The position numbers were made by a program, and so were the translations under genes. A DNA stretch of 64,000 nucleotides from Lycocorax pyrrhopterus obiensis (lineage: Eukaryota > Chordata > Aves > Passeriformes > Paradisaeidae): contig JACSVZ010000006.1 of NCBI GenBank assembly GCA_014706295.1, positions 29,859,629 to 29,923,628 on the forward strand, read 5' to 3'. The notes below the pieces were generated by a model. The model saw only the letters and a program-made list of their open reading frames with translations. It was not told the DNA's origin and ran no database searches. Shown one piece after another: positions 1-12,842 of this stretch (position 1 is the stretch's first letter; every line of letters starts with the position of its first letter).

Positions 1-3000
1 GCATAGCTAGATAAGTAAACATAAGTAGACATTTGTGGTAACACAATGTTTTTCAGTATCAGTGACTACTCTGGTATGTGATTACAACACCTTAACACAT
101 AGTGTAGAAAGAAGACAACCTATTGAAATCAGGTTTGGAAGCATGTCTGGTGTTTGAAATTATAATTAAGGCCTTCCAGCTGTTTAATAAGTAGAGTTTA
201 ACACTAAAAAGCAAAAAATAAGCTTCATTATTTCTTTTCCTCAGTTGAAAAAACTTCAATACTAGTTTGCTCACACCATCTGAGGTACACCTGAATATTT
301 AAGGATATTTGGTGAATAAGAAATGTGAGTCATTCTAAATCTTGCATTAGATGCAAAATCATGTCTAGGGAAAGAGTAGGATGAATATTTAGGATAAATA
401 GTTCACATCTGTCACTACTTACAAGAATATTGATACTAGTTGGCAACTTGAACTTATATAAAGTATTATCCAGAACATTTAGTTCTAAGAGAGAGATTTT
501 AACTGCAATATCTGCTGTCTGAGTGTAAATTCATTTAGTCAGACCTGTAATTAATAAATCAATAAACAAGTACCCATTCAGGCTGACTTAAATATCATAA
601 ATAACAGTTGAAAAGGAAGACTAACGAAGGGAATGTAAATGTTTATCCAGGCCATGTATGCATCACAGACACTCTGCATTCAAATATATGTATCTAGTAG
701 CAGACACAGACACAACCCATTTACAAGTGGGTGTAATGACTCTTTGCATAAAAACATTGTGAATATAACTCTACACAAGTCAAGAGCAAATATGTCACAG
801 GTCCAGAGGAATTTGTTCCTCTGATGAATAGTACCATACTTCACTATTAGCAGCTCATTTCTAAGCTACTATACACTTCTGCAAAAGCTGCAGAATACAG
901 GAAGAAAAAATAATCTAGAAAGCAAGGTAGGAAATAAGTAATCTGCCAGGGAACATAGTTTTCCTGATCATTAATATTCCCATTTATTAGGGCTTGTATT
1001 TCATAAAAGCAGTACATACATGCTTCGAAAAGTAACATCATCAAATTCTGAAAGGCTGTATTGGTTATGCCTCTATACAATTCACGAAAATATTTACGGT
1101 GTGTATGTAGACAGTCACACTGATTGAGATATTTGCTGTAGCACTACATGTTTGGGAGTTTTCCCTTTAAATGTTGCCAATCAATTACCCACAGCAACAC
1201 AATGAAAGGCCTCCTATTTAAGTGCAAGAAGCAGACTAAGTTTCATCCCATCTCACAAGTAAATTGACCTTTTAGAAACTCGAGGATGGTCTTCTCTGTG
1301 TTTTAAACTAAGGGCATTAAAAGTAAGCACAGTCAAACATCAAAGGATGTGTCAGTTCCTTCTCTTCATGAATATACTCCCAATTCAAATCTATCTTTTT
1401 ATATGAGCTTTTGATTTTGAGTCACTGTATTGTCACTGAGGTTATTTTGTTTGACTGCTAAGGAGATGGCCTGCACTAAAGTTCAGGTATGTTTAACTCT
1501 AGAAACTTCCCTTGGGATTAGCCCTGAACAAGCCCCTATACTTCAAATGTTATTCAGTAGAATTGCTAGGCAACATGGAGTATCCTGCCTGGCAGCTCCT
1601 TTTTTTCAGAATGCCAAAACCAATATGTAGTTTGTCACTGGATCTAAAATAAGGAAAATTTGTTGCTGCTTTCAAGCTTAAACAGTTCTAAAACTATTAA
1701 ACAAATGGTTAAAATCTCTGGCCAACATTGCCCTTTTTGCAGAGCCTTGCATAGTTATAGCAGAGCCAGTGAGTGTTCTCTCCAGAAGACTGACACCAAC
1801 AGGCAGGGGGGGCTTCAGAGTGGCAAATCAAATACGTGGATAAAGAAATATCCAGAGTTGCTTCCTGACCGTAGAAAGTCAAAGTACATACATAGAAAGC
1901 ATTACAGCACAACAGCAAACATAAGGGTAAACCCCACTTTCTAAAAGGGTATTCAGAAACCAGAAAAGAAATTATGGAATCCAGCTGAAACTAAAGTTCA
2001 TTGAATCTACTATTAAAATAAATTCCGCTAGTGCTTCCATAATCACTTCAATATATGTCTTTTTAAGACTCCATTAAACACACTGTGAGAAAATTTTGAA
2101 ATATAATCTTACCATTGGCTAAACATTCCTCATCTCCATTTTAAAAGCAACCAGAGAAATAGAAAATGAAAAGGGGATTAAATAGTTCAAAGACATCTAG
2201 ATCCAGGCTTTTGAACATTTGGGACCTCTACCGGCAGAGAAAAATTACAAGTGTCCCTGAAATCTGTGGGAGAATAGATTACTGCCTATATTTCAGTTTA
2301 CAAGCTCAAGAATTCATCAAACAGAATGCTAGATGTCAATTTGATACGTCATCTGAGCTACACACAGTGCCTCTGCACCAGCACATTGTCTCTGTACACC
2401 ATTATTTTTTATTAAGTACTGACTTGCGTGCCATGTCACTAACCAGATTCAGACTCCATGTCACCACATGGAGAGACTGATTCAATATTGACACAGAGGG
2501 ACACATTTCCAACTACCAAATCACCAAAGATCTATTTGCTTTGAAAAGACTAATGAGTGGTGGAGAGAACTGTTAGCAAAAAGAGAAGATATAAGCTGTT
2601 AATGCAGCCGATCATTCAGTCCTCTGAAAATGCTGTAGGAAATAGAAGAGAAATAAGAAAAAATAAATCAGAAGATAAAAATTAAAAGTCAAATTAAATA
2701 CTACTAAAAATATAATTTGCTTTGATGGAAATGTGAAAATCATTATTTTTTTTCTTCCACTAGAAGTAGTGTCTCGCTACTGTATGCATTTAATATACAT
2801 ATTGTAACATTGCAGCAGTAACATTACAATGATTTGTACAGAAAGAGACAAGTATTTTGCCACAACTCTCATTTTTGTACTCTAGAAAGTGTCACTCCTT
2901 AAGTTTTATTTTTTCTATACCAGTTTAAAAAATTAATATGGACTCCTCTACATAAGCATAAAAACTCTGAGGTCACATAGCTTATAATGCAGCCAAGATT

Positions 3001-6000
3001 TAGCTTATAGTTCTTGAAGCATCATTATGCAATCGTTTAGTCATTAAAGTTTGGTTTGGTTTTTTTTTTTTAGTCATGGCTGTGTTCAAATAATTTCACC
3101 AGTATCCTATCTCGAATGGTACTGCTGTTTTCTCAGTAGCCTGGATACCTTCCTTGAAGACATAAGTGTCACAAGTCCTCCAACTGAAGCAGTTGTTGAT
3201 GCTCTTAGAGTTCACAGCAGCACTATTTTCTTTATGTGTAGCTTCCTGCTTTTGTTTTGAAAGAAAAGATGCCTGACTATGTTAAAAAAAAAAAAAAATC
3301 TGTAGCTTTATTCTGTGCAGAGTACTTGGCCTTCACTTTTCCCTCACGTTTACTTTCTGCCATCACCTCTGTTAGATACTTCCAGATTTCCAATAAACTC
3401 TTGTCTGTTCACCCGTGCACTGAAATCCATTCGTTACAATTGCCTCCCACCTGCTGCCAGACCCTCTGCCATCACACTTCCTTCCTGCCCCTGGTCACAA
3501 CTTCTGCTAAGATCAGCCTCCTCTGGCCCCTTTTGTTATTAAAAAAACCCACACAAACAGTGGCAGAAGTCATGCTGAAAACAAAGATGAAAAAGCATCT
3601 GATAGCTGGAAGCAAGGTCACCAGGAATTGCTTTTCTAACATCCCAACTGGGTCCTCCCTTAGGAGGCAGAAATCTTCAGTCCCTACCAACTCAGCAAAC
3701 AACAGAATTCTAAGAAAACCTTTTTGTGGATTTATTTGGGAGATATTTTAGTTCTATGAATTACATTTCTGGCTTCTCAATCTACACTTTCTCTCTCTTA
3801 CAGTAAAACACATTGCATTGGAAACTAGCACCAGAGTTACCTGTCAAGCTCATTTTTGGATTAAGTCAGTTCTTTTCCACTCTTCCTCAGTTATAATTGT
3901 GTTCTCTGCACTACATTTTAAAAGTCTTTCCAAGACAAAAGACACAAGTGCAAGCTCTTGAATAAACCATAAAGTAGTAGATATTCATAAAGTACTACAA
4001 TTTCTTGTAAAGATAAAATCTTATCTAACACGGACACTCTCTGTACCTCTTAAGAATTCAGTGTGAATTTTGAAAGTCATCTCCTATTGATTTCCGTGAA
4101 CAATTCATTTCACTTCTTTTGAGTACAGTATACAACTATGCTTTTTTTCTATAATCACATAAGTTACACGTTAGGTTGGTTTGAGTAAAAAAATTACCTT
4201 TTTCATTTACATTTTCATATAACTACAAAAAGGATGTTCTGGTTGGAATTTATACCAACATATGCATCTTTCACATAAAGGGAATATCTATTCTTTTCAC
4301 TTTATCCTCTGGAAAATGGAGTATGTAAAATCCACTGTTATCATTAGTTTTTCAATATGTTGTTTTTATTCTGCTGTATTAAGCCACCACTATTATATCT
4401 AAACAAAAACTAATGCAGTTATTGAACATGAAAATAAAATAAGAACCCAAAACATAGATATTCTTTTGCACTTACAGTATGGATGTTACGTGAGCTACAC
4501 AAACACACAATTGCTAAAGAGCTATAAAAAAGAGAAGCCACTAAAGAATTTACTTCAAACTTTGGCCCATTTGTTGTCTCAGCCATGCATATCCCAGTTT
4601 TCCCCATAAAACAGAGTCAGCTAATTAAATCATTGTCTGGTACAATGCTACTGTATTGATGTTCTCTGGTTTTCTTTGAGGATAACTTGACTTCTGTAAA
4701 AGCATAGGCAGGGTCGCTTCCTATTTTGTGTGAAACTACATGTACTCAGGGGGCAGGGGAACAAAAGACTTTGATTTTTTATGTCATTTTTAGTTTTGAG
4801 AACTGATGCTGCCTGAAGGCTATGGGGCCCTGAGTGCTACTGTTGCTGTATTTAGAGAGCTTGGCAGAACCACCCATTCTTAAGGCTTGGCATTGCTGAT
4901 GTGGAATTCTTCTGCTCCATTTGAACACTTGCAACTCTGGTCCTAAAGCACTTCATTAAATTCAGAACTTATCTGAAGATTATTTTTTTATGTCACATCA
5001 CTGAAGCTTTGCAACACTTTTTTGTCTACTAGAAAAGTTCTGAAGTCTTCATTGGCACCACTGGGTATCTGTCACTTCAGCCTTTCAGATTCCAAGAACA
5101 GATTTCCTCAGTACCTCCTACAGCTATTTTAGCTTCAGCTGAACTAAAATACTGAAAATGGTAACGCGTTGTCCTTGAATGAGCCTGTGATGGATATTGT
5201 AGGTAGATGTTCCCAAAGTGGAAAGTGCATAGCTTAGGTCAAACCTCAGCCTTCTCTGGTCCTTTCAGCCTCAAGTATAGGGACCACAGCGATGTGGAGA
5301 CACTGTCTACAACCATTACAAAGAGGTATTACTGTTACTTTGCTGTTTGCCTGACGGTGTCATAGCAACCACTATGCTCAGCATTAATTTGTTCTGACCA
5401 CATGTTCTTACAGTAGAAAAACAATAACTTAATTTCCTTTCACCTGAGAAATAACTATATTCCATTTTTATTCTCATTTGTTTTTTCCTCCTTATCTTGT
5501 TACTAACAAAAGAAAAAAAAAGAAAAAGAAAAAGTAAGGGAGTATCTTCGTATTGCTTGGTATTTGACAAAGATGAAAGACTCTCCCCAGAAAACAGCAC
5601 TTCCCTTTTGATTATCTCCTTCTTTTGTTACTCAGTCCCACTTAATAAAATCAAACTTTGCTCCCCAAAGACATATTTACCCCTCAAATATCTTCCAAAC
5701 TTCAGAAAAAAACAACACAATGTACACAGCAATGGTTTCCTAGTTCTGTAATTGTTTCCCAGTTCACAAAACAGTGAAAGATCTTTTACTATTTGGAACA
5801 AAAGGAAAAAGCTTGAAGTTATGCAAAAGTGCTGATTTTGCCACAGTTCTTTTCCATGACTTCAGATTTCTAAAAGACGAACATCTTTAGTCAAAGCTAA
5901 ATTTTAGCACCCCTCTTAAGATTCACCACCATCACAGTGATTTAAAACGTACTTTTTAAAAATGATGGGTTTTTTCCAACTGGCCTAGCAAATCAGCTCC

Positions 6001-9000
6001 ATATGAATGTTGCTTTCCTGTAGAATATTTTGAACTGCCCAAGTGATGGAGCCAGAGCTGGTTAAAAACAAAAGCTGGCAGAAGAAAGAACTTTTATAGT
6101 AGCTGCCACTCAACTCTTCATTGTGCTGACTCTTTCAAAAAGTGACATATTCTGCAAGGAACCTCCTGATCGGTCTTTGAACTGTTTGACTTTTCTGTGC
6201 AAGGACTATGCTTTTCACGCAACAGCCGATAATGTACAGAAGAGAACAAAAAGAACTCCGTGCTCTAGCACAAATCAACAGAAGTCAGTCTTCCTCTCGC
6301 ACACACTGAAATGTTAAACTCTAAGCATCAGTGATCTGACCACTACTTTAAACAGAGACTTCAGAAGCAGAGCTATAGCGTTCAGCATTTCTTAATGTAA
6401 AAAATAACTTGAAGGTGCTTTGGGAGAAATTGAAACCTTCAGCAGACAGAGCAAGGATTCCCCCTAATGGAGAAAATGTAGACTTTCCACAGATTCCCAT
6501 TTTGGTTTTAAATCAGGGAATGTTAGTGATATTTTTAATGTATGAGGAGTACTTGCAGTCTTACTAGCATTGTTAAGGGCTGCTGAAAACAGCCATTACT
6601 AAACTGGAAGAGAAATGACTGCAGAAATAAATCAGGAAAAAAGTAGCATGTTTTGTCATAAAGACAGAAAAATTATAAGATACGGTGACTAAATTAAGAA
6701 CTGGCCATAGCAAAGCATTAAACCTGCTCTCCTGGCCTCAAATTACTCATTATTACAGTCAGCAGAGAACTTCTTAAAGACTCACTGGAGATTATTTTGA
6801 TTTCATAATGCTGCAATAAAGTGAGGATTATCTCATACCCACAGCATTTTCTGCCATGCAGGTTGGTCTGTTTGTTACCATCACTCTGCTATCCAGTAAG
6901 ATGGTTCCAACTAGCAAACTAGAATCCAGATAAGGTCTCCAGATTTTAAATTGCATATATTACCAAATATGAAACTACTCATTTTTGTACTTAGGTTTCA
7001 TATTCTATTTACTTGTGGCTGGGTTTTTTTTAAGCTCTCCTCTTAATAATATTATTGAAAATTCAAAGCTGAACCACTGATTGGTTTGAGTTGAAAAAAA
7101 AATTTACACTTAACTTTGGAAGGTTATTTGCTAAGGTACTTGTATAAAATATTTTGTAGATTTTACCTGCAAGTTTTTCACTATGTAGACTTTCTGGGAA
7201 CCAGCTATACCTACAGAATAATTCCCCTTAGTAGTATCAGGTTATCATGTGTCCCTGGGTAAGGTCAAGCCAGACCTTAGAAGAACTGCATCTGTTAGGG
7301 TTTTAAAACTATGTCCAGAATGAAAGTTTTCCAGACTTACTTCCATAAATGAAACTGCAAATTTTCTGCACTGTTCATCTTATTCTTTCACCTAAAACAA
7401 TCATAGTACAAGACAGCAAAAATATTTTTATGAATAAAAATATATTTCCAGAGACAAAAATAACCTTATTACTTCAGTAAATAAGGCATTATTTGTTTTT
7501 TGGGGAAACGGCATTTACTAACCATTGCTACATTTTTTTGTCGTTTGTGTCTGTATAGAAAAAAAAGGATGTCTTCATTAAAAACAGCTACTTGGGGAAT
7601 TTTTTTCTTCCTATGAATGAGAAACCTGATTCCTTTGAATAAAAGCATAAGGGCAATGGGAAGCTAATTGACATAGTGGCCACATGAGACCCTGTCGGAT
7701 TCATATTTTCTTCCAAAGCATGCAAAAGCAATTAAAAAAAGCCAAGCTTTAGTGACCTAAACTTAAAATCTATAGCTTTAATATCCAATAACACCACAAA
7801 TTACAGGCTTACTCCTGAAAATATGATGACTTATGGATGTGCCATTTTCTCCCTAGCCATTCTTTCTCTTAAAGTATAAAATAAATGTAAGCAAAATTTT
7901 CTGAGCTTATCATATACTTTGCAGGAAAAAGCCACTCAAGCTGCGTCTTTCCCAGAATGCTAAAGATGTTTCAAAGGAGTGCAGGTAAACCAGGGAAACT
8001 CTTCAGTCTGCATAACTATAGAAGGATCTGTTTGATCAGATATACTAAGTCTTTGGAGGCACAAATTTACTTGCCTTATTCCCCAAGAACTTGTCCTTGA
8101 TACCAAACCTGTCTGGCAACAGCATCTATTGGACCCCCTAACAGTTCTTTATTAACTGCTTCTGAATAAAATTGCATTTTGAGTTGGCTTCTTCCCAGAT
8201 CAGTTACAGGAATCGATGTCAGCTGCAAAGCAAAACACATCTAGTTGCAGCCACTCAGAAAAATCAGAGCTAAAGGGATAGTCTGATGGACTCCACAGAT
8301 CTATATTTCACATGTGAAACTCAAACAATGCCTGCAGGCAGGGATGTGGAAGTGTATAAATACAGCTCCAGGGAAAAGATAAGTTAATATGAGATAGACT
8401 GATTTTAAAATCTTTAAGTCAAACACGTGTAATCTAAAGAATATTTACATTTGGACTCTGATTCATTGCATGAACCCAGTTATGATCCTATTTTCTTCAC
8501 AGTTTTTTTTTTTGCTCATGGAAGGAACTTCATCCTCTGCTCTTTTCTCTCACTGCAGAAACCAAGAATTTGTAAAGCTGTATGCTGAGAAATCTACAAG
8601 AACATCAGAAAAATATTCCTATAGTCCATGAAATTTCTGGAACTGGAGGAAGGTAGTTTACTTTTATCTTTGCCAGCTTATGATTTTTGCACTGATTCAC
8701 AGTCAAAGATTATTCCGAAAAAAAACCCTAACTTATCAAAAGCATGAAGGAGAAATGATAGTAAATATCTATGAAATCAAAAACAGTGCTAAAGACATAC
8801 AGGAAAAATCAAAGCAATTATTATGCTATGTTGTTTTGCCCTGACATCAAAAAAAATCGCTTAATAAATCTAAGGGAGAAGATCATAGCATTCACATTTG
8901 CATTCTCATTAAACCTTGTTATTTTGCAGACTTTAAAAAAAGGTTGAAAGATTAGAATATTGGAAAGTCAGCTTTCTCTGTAGACACGAATTCATCATCC

Positions 9001-9417
9001 AGTATGATGCTATGGATTATTATTCAATTGGATGATTTCAAGGATAAAGTGAATAGTGGTTTTCATTATTACATCCCGGGTAACTTTTTTCTGGGGAACT
9101 AATTTGCCTGAAATTGAGTCATTTAATTGGAGGCAAAACTAAAGAGGTGAGACCCCCTCCACTGGCTTTTGGAGTTCATCAGCATGGCACAGGATTGCAG
9201 AGACATCCCACCTGGTGTGGTAAGACAGCCAGTAAAATGATGCATGCCTCCATAGCAGTTGATGCTCAAATTCAATCATCAATGAGGTCTTCAGTGTTGG
9301 TCCTCTTCTGCTAATCTCACCTCTCAGTCTTTGAGGTGCTTTTTAATCCTTTCAGATAGCATGATCCATGGCTTTTTGTTCTTTCTCACTCTGTCCAGGC
9401 TGACTGTTCATCGTTCC
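1..9417. other. AT-rich non-coding sequence, nothing recognised
   Basis: I see no gene here. Open frames are all short (104 codons or fewer, apart from one of 164 codons near 3257-3751), overlap on both strands, and show no domain or motif I recognise. Simple-sequence tracts include an A15 run at 3284-3298 and an A/AG-rich run around 5508-5535. The interval 3300-3700 is somewhat richer in C and T than its surroundings but matches no repeat family I know. Intergenic or intronic sequence is the simplest reading. Confidence 0.6.
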
Positions 9418-9645
9418 CGGTGAGTCAGCTCCGAAACTGACCCAGGGATAACTGCTCACTTTGCGCTTGCTCTGCAGCTGTCTGAACTGCAATGTTGTCA
9501 CATTATTTACCTTAGGGCCTGCTAAATGTTAAAGCAGCAATTTGCTAAATATGCTTATGCTAAATCCATGTACCCATAAGGCAGTAATCAAAGAGTTGAT
9601 TTAGCAATTCAGCTAGTCTCCACCTTGCCATTAGAAATGCTAAAT
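9418..9645. promoter_or_regulatory. Candidate regulatory element with five TGCTAAAT motifs
   Basis: The 8-mer TGCTAAAT occurs five times in 126 bases: plus strand at 9520-9527, 9543-9550, 9558-9565 and 9638-9645, and minus strand (ATTTAGCA) at 9599-9606. Chance would give far fewer than one copy in a stretch this short. About 90 bases upstream is TGAGTCAGC (9421-9429), a consensus AP-1 site extended toward a Maf half site, followed by GAAACTGA, which resembles an IRF half site. Three copies read ATGCTAAAT or similar, which loosely resembles the POU octamer; that link is inference. Such homotypic clusters are typical of enhancers, but sequence alone cannot show activity. Confidence 0.35.
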
Positions 9646-12600
9646 AGATCTGTGCAAGGTTGGCAATTCATCTCTGCTCAAGAGTTCCCTTCCCTTTCCA
9701 TTGGTCCATGACCTCTTCCTGCTTTCAGACCTTTTTTCCCATACAAATGCAGAACTTTGCAGACATAAAGAACCTGAATAGGCATTTATCTGAACCCAGT
9801 GCAAGTTTCAAGTGCCTTCTTACTTTTGAGGGGTTTTGGCCAAATCCTATTTTGCAAAAAATACAAATATAGAAGCCAAAACAAACTGCTGAAGGCAATC
9901 AAAATTCTGTTGGACTGAAATGTTTATAGCTTTCACACCCACGATATACAAGTTCACATGCTACATGTGAATACAGTAAGTTTAATTCTCCTGAATACAA
10001 CCACAAAAGAAATGGGAAGCAGGCAGAAACAGCAGGATCATTGACAGAAAGATGTGCAGAAAGAACAACAGCAACAAAAGCAACAGAGAAGGAAAAGGAA
10101 ATGGGATGAGAAGGGATTTTGATTTCTCAGAGAAGGGTGAGTGTGCAGATAAGGTTCCTAAGAGGCCGCTAAGGAGTGTGTCTGAGGAAAATTGAGGACA
10201 GCATGTCCATTCAAGGTTTAACCCACAAATAATCACAAAGTCATTTTACATAGTTCATTGTGGGGATGAGGGCAGGATGGAAGGGGAAGAGTCAAATTCA
10301 GATTAGTACAGAACTGTTTTGTCTCGAAGTGAGTCAGTGAGAAGACAAGAACTGTTTCAAATTATTTTGGCCATCACCATATTTCAAAATACTGTTTCCA
10401 TAATTAAGATTATTTTATACTACTTCCAGAATCTCATCTGAATCTCAGCTTTCTAGTAAGTCTGTATTTCTTTTGCTTGCAGGAAAATGGTCTTCAAAGG
10501 TACAAATTGTGCAAGTTCAAAATAGTCAAAATATGCTTGCTTCCGATAATTAATATAATTATAATTAATATATTTAATAATAACTGAATTGCTATGCAAG
10601 GCAATTTCTCAAGATGTTTTCATATATCAGATAGCACTACAAACTACCAGATCTGAGAAGTTATTTCCCTATAAAAGCACAGAAAAATACTGTGGCAGTA
10701 TGGTTTATTAGTAGTACATGTAACCTTATTCCTTCTTTTCCACTCTGAAAATAAAATGCCTGTATGGGAAATCCTGAGCAAGAAGTCTGCTGGGCATATG
10801 TAGCAGTGTTTAGCCAGCAGGATGCTGCTGCTGGGTGCCCTGTATGGGAGGAGGCCATGACAGGACCAGCGCTGGTCTCACCTTCTCCAGACAGCTCTGA
10901 AACAGGTGGAAACCGCTCATTGTTCCCCAAAACTTACACCGGTTGGGGAGCACATGGTGCCTTTGCTCAAACATATTAATGAAAGTGATGGCCACAAGGG
11001 TCAGGAGACATAACAGTAGAAGGAGAGGGCAAATATAAGAAGATAAATGAGGAAAAGGGCTTCGAGAACTGTGAGGGTGAAAACAGAGGCAGAGAAACAA
11101 GAGAGACAGGCGGAAGAAGACAGTTTGAAGGATGCACCTGGAGACATGCGCTTGGAAGGAGCTGCTCCATGCAAGAGGACGGAAGTCTGAGAAATTACAG
11201 CCCATGGGCAATACATACCAGAGCAGAGTCACTCCCCTAGGGGCTGCTGCACAGAGGCAACCCATGACAGAGCAGATAAAAATGTTTAAGAAGCAAGAAG
11301 CCGTGGGGGAAAACAAGAAGCAAGGAGTAGCAAAAAGAAATTCTTATCCACTGACCTCAGCCTGCTGAGCTGTCTGTCACCTCGCCAAACAGATCAGGAC
11401 ACACTGAGTGTCACGGGCTGCAAAAACTAGCAAAGTTGAGGCTACGAGGGTAAAGGAGTCTGAAGCTGAATCTGGCAAAGGAGAAGGAAAGGCGATAACT
11501 TAAGTGTTTATATACACTTTTTTCTTCAATACCCAACTCAATAATTAAATTTTACATTAATTAGTAACAACTAAAAACAGTGAAACTGCCCAACTCTTTT
11601 GTTGCAGGGTTTGCCTGCAACAAGACATCAAGAAATTTTTGTTGGGAGCACTTGATCTTCAGAAGTAAGGTACAATGTTAAAAACACTGAGAAATTCTGA
11701 TCATTTAGCTGGCTCCCTCTTTTTGAAGGAGACCTTCCTGCCAGAATAGCTGCATCAGCTGATTTTCTTGAACAATTCCGTCTCTGTTTTTCCATTTGTA
11801 TGTGTTTCCCCTCCTGCTGCCTTTGGTCTCAGATTCTACTGTGGCACTTGAACAGCTTCAGAAGGTTTACGTTTCCAGTACTATCAGTTGCTTAAAACTC
11901 CACCTGCCTTTACATTCTCTCTGGAGTACATTATTGATATATCAACTGCAGCAACCAGCCCACTAAGTTTTATTTAGCTAATGAAAAATGATTTATTATT
12001 TATCTTCTTTTATGTACTCTTCACATCTTTAGTAAAATTGTCTAAAATTTGTTATGCATTTCAAGAGCTGCTTTTTGTACCTCTTGAAAGACAAAGCACA
12101 GAGACAAAAAAACATTAGAGCCAAACATCATTTTACTATTCATCTTGGTATAAAGGCAGAATTGATTTGTCATATTTGTTATTCTATGAGTAAACTTACA
12201 ATTTAAATTCCAACAAAATATATCCATCGTCTCCCTCCATGAAAGGCTAGTTTCAAGAATACCTGACATAGCTTCCAAGGCAGAAAAAAAAGGTAACACA
12301 TGGAAACAGAATTTAAACATAAAACCAGGAAAGGAGATTTGAGTGTCTCACTCCAAGGCTCGATTCTCAGTCCCTTTCTGGAACTGAAAATTTTCCACAC
12401 CTTCTTGCAGCAGCCTATTTTTTGGTTGTACTTTCTAAGCTGTTGCACCTGTTTTACTCCCCAGTGAAATCACTAGTAATGCTTCTGCCTTCCCAGTAAA
12501 ATGTCCTTTGCTCTATGAAACTGTAGTCTATTCCTTGCTGAGTGAGTATCAACTGAATTCAGCTGGAGCTAAGTATCAGCCAGTCTAGTATTCATGAACA

Positions 12601-12729
12601 CTAAGCAAAAACGGGATGCTTATTGGCAGTCATATTTCTAGCTGTTTGATAAAACATGTCATTACATCACTTGCGTAACAACTTCTCCTTCACTCCCCAC
12701 ATTCCTTAGATTTTAAATGCATTAATTAT
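9646..12729. other. Non-coding sequence, purine-rich in part
   Basis: No gene recognised. Around 10980-11360 the plus strand is rich in A and G, which removes stops from the complementary strand and produces a 168-codon minus-strand frame (10810-11316). Its hydrophobic, Leu/Ser/Phe/Cys-rich translation is what a pyrimidine-rich strand gives, so I do not call it a gene. Around 10548-10590 is a near-pure A/T stretch. Confidence 0.55.
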
Positions 12730-12842
12730 AAAAAAAAAACCAACCAAAAAAAAACACACACAAAAAAACTCCAAACCAACAAACCAACCAAAAAAACTCC
12801 AGCCAAACAAACAGACAAACAAACAAACAAAAAAAAACCACC
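12730..12842. repeat. A-rich CAAA/CCAA low-complexity tract
   Basis: About 113 bases made almost only of A and C on the plus strand, with units such as CAAA, CCAA and CACA, including several consecutive CAAA units near 12815-12830. On the minus strand it reads as G/T-rich sequence and gives a false open frame rich in Phe, Val, Gly and Trp. It could be an expanded simple repeat or the decayed tail of an old retroposon; no recognisable element lies next to it. Confidence 0.8.

Noticed and set aside
10810..11316. 168-codon minus-strand frame with hydrophobic segments
   Set aside because: The complementary strand is purine-rich, which produces Leu/Phe/Ser-rich stop-poor translation by composition; no signal of selection or homology.
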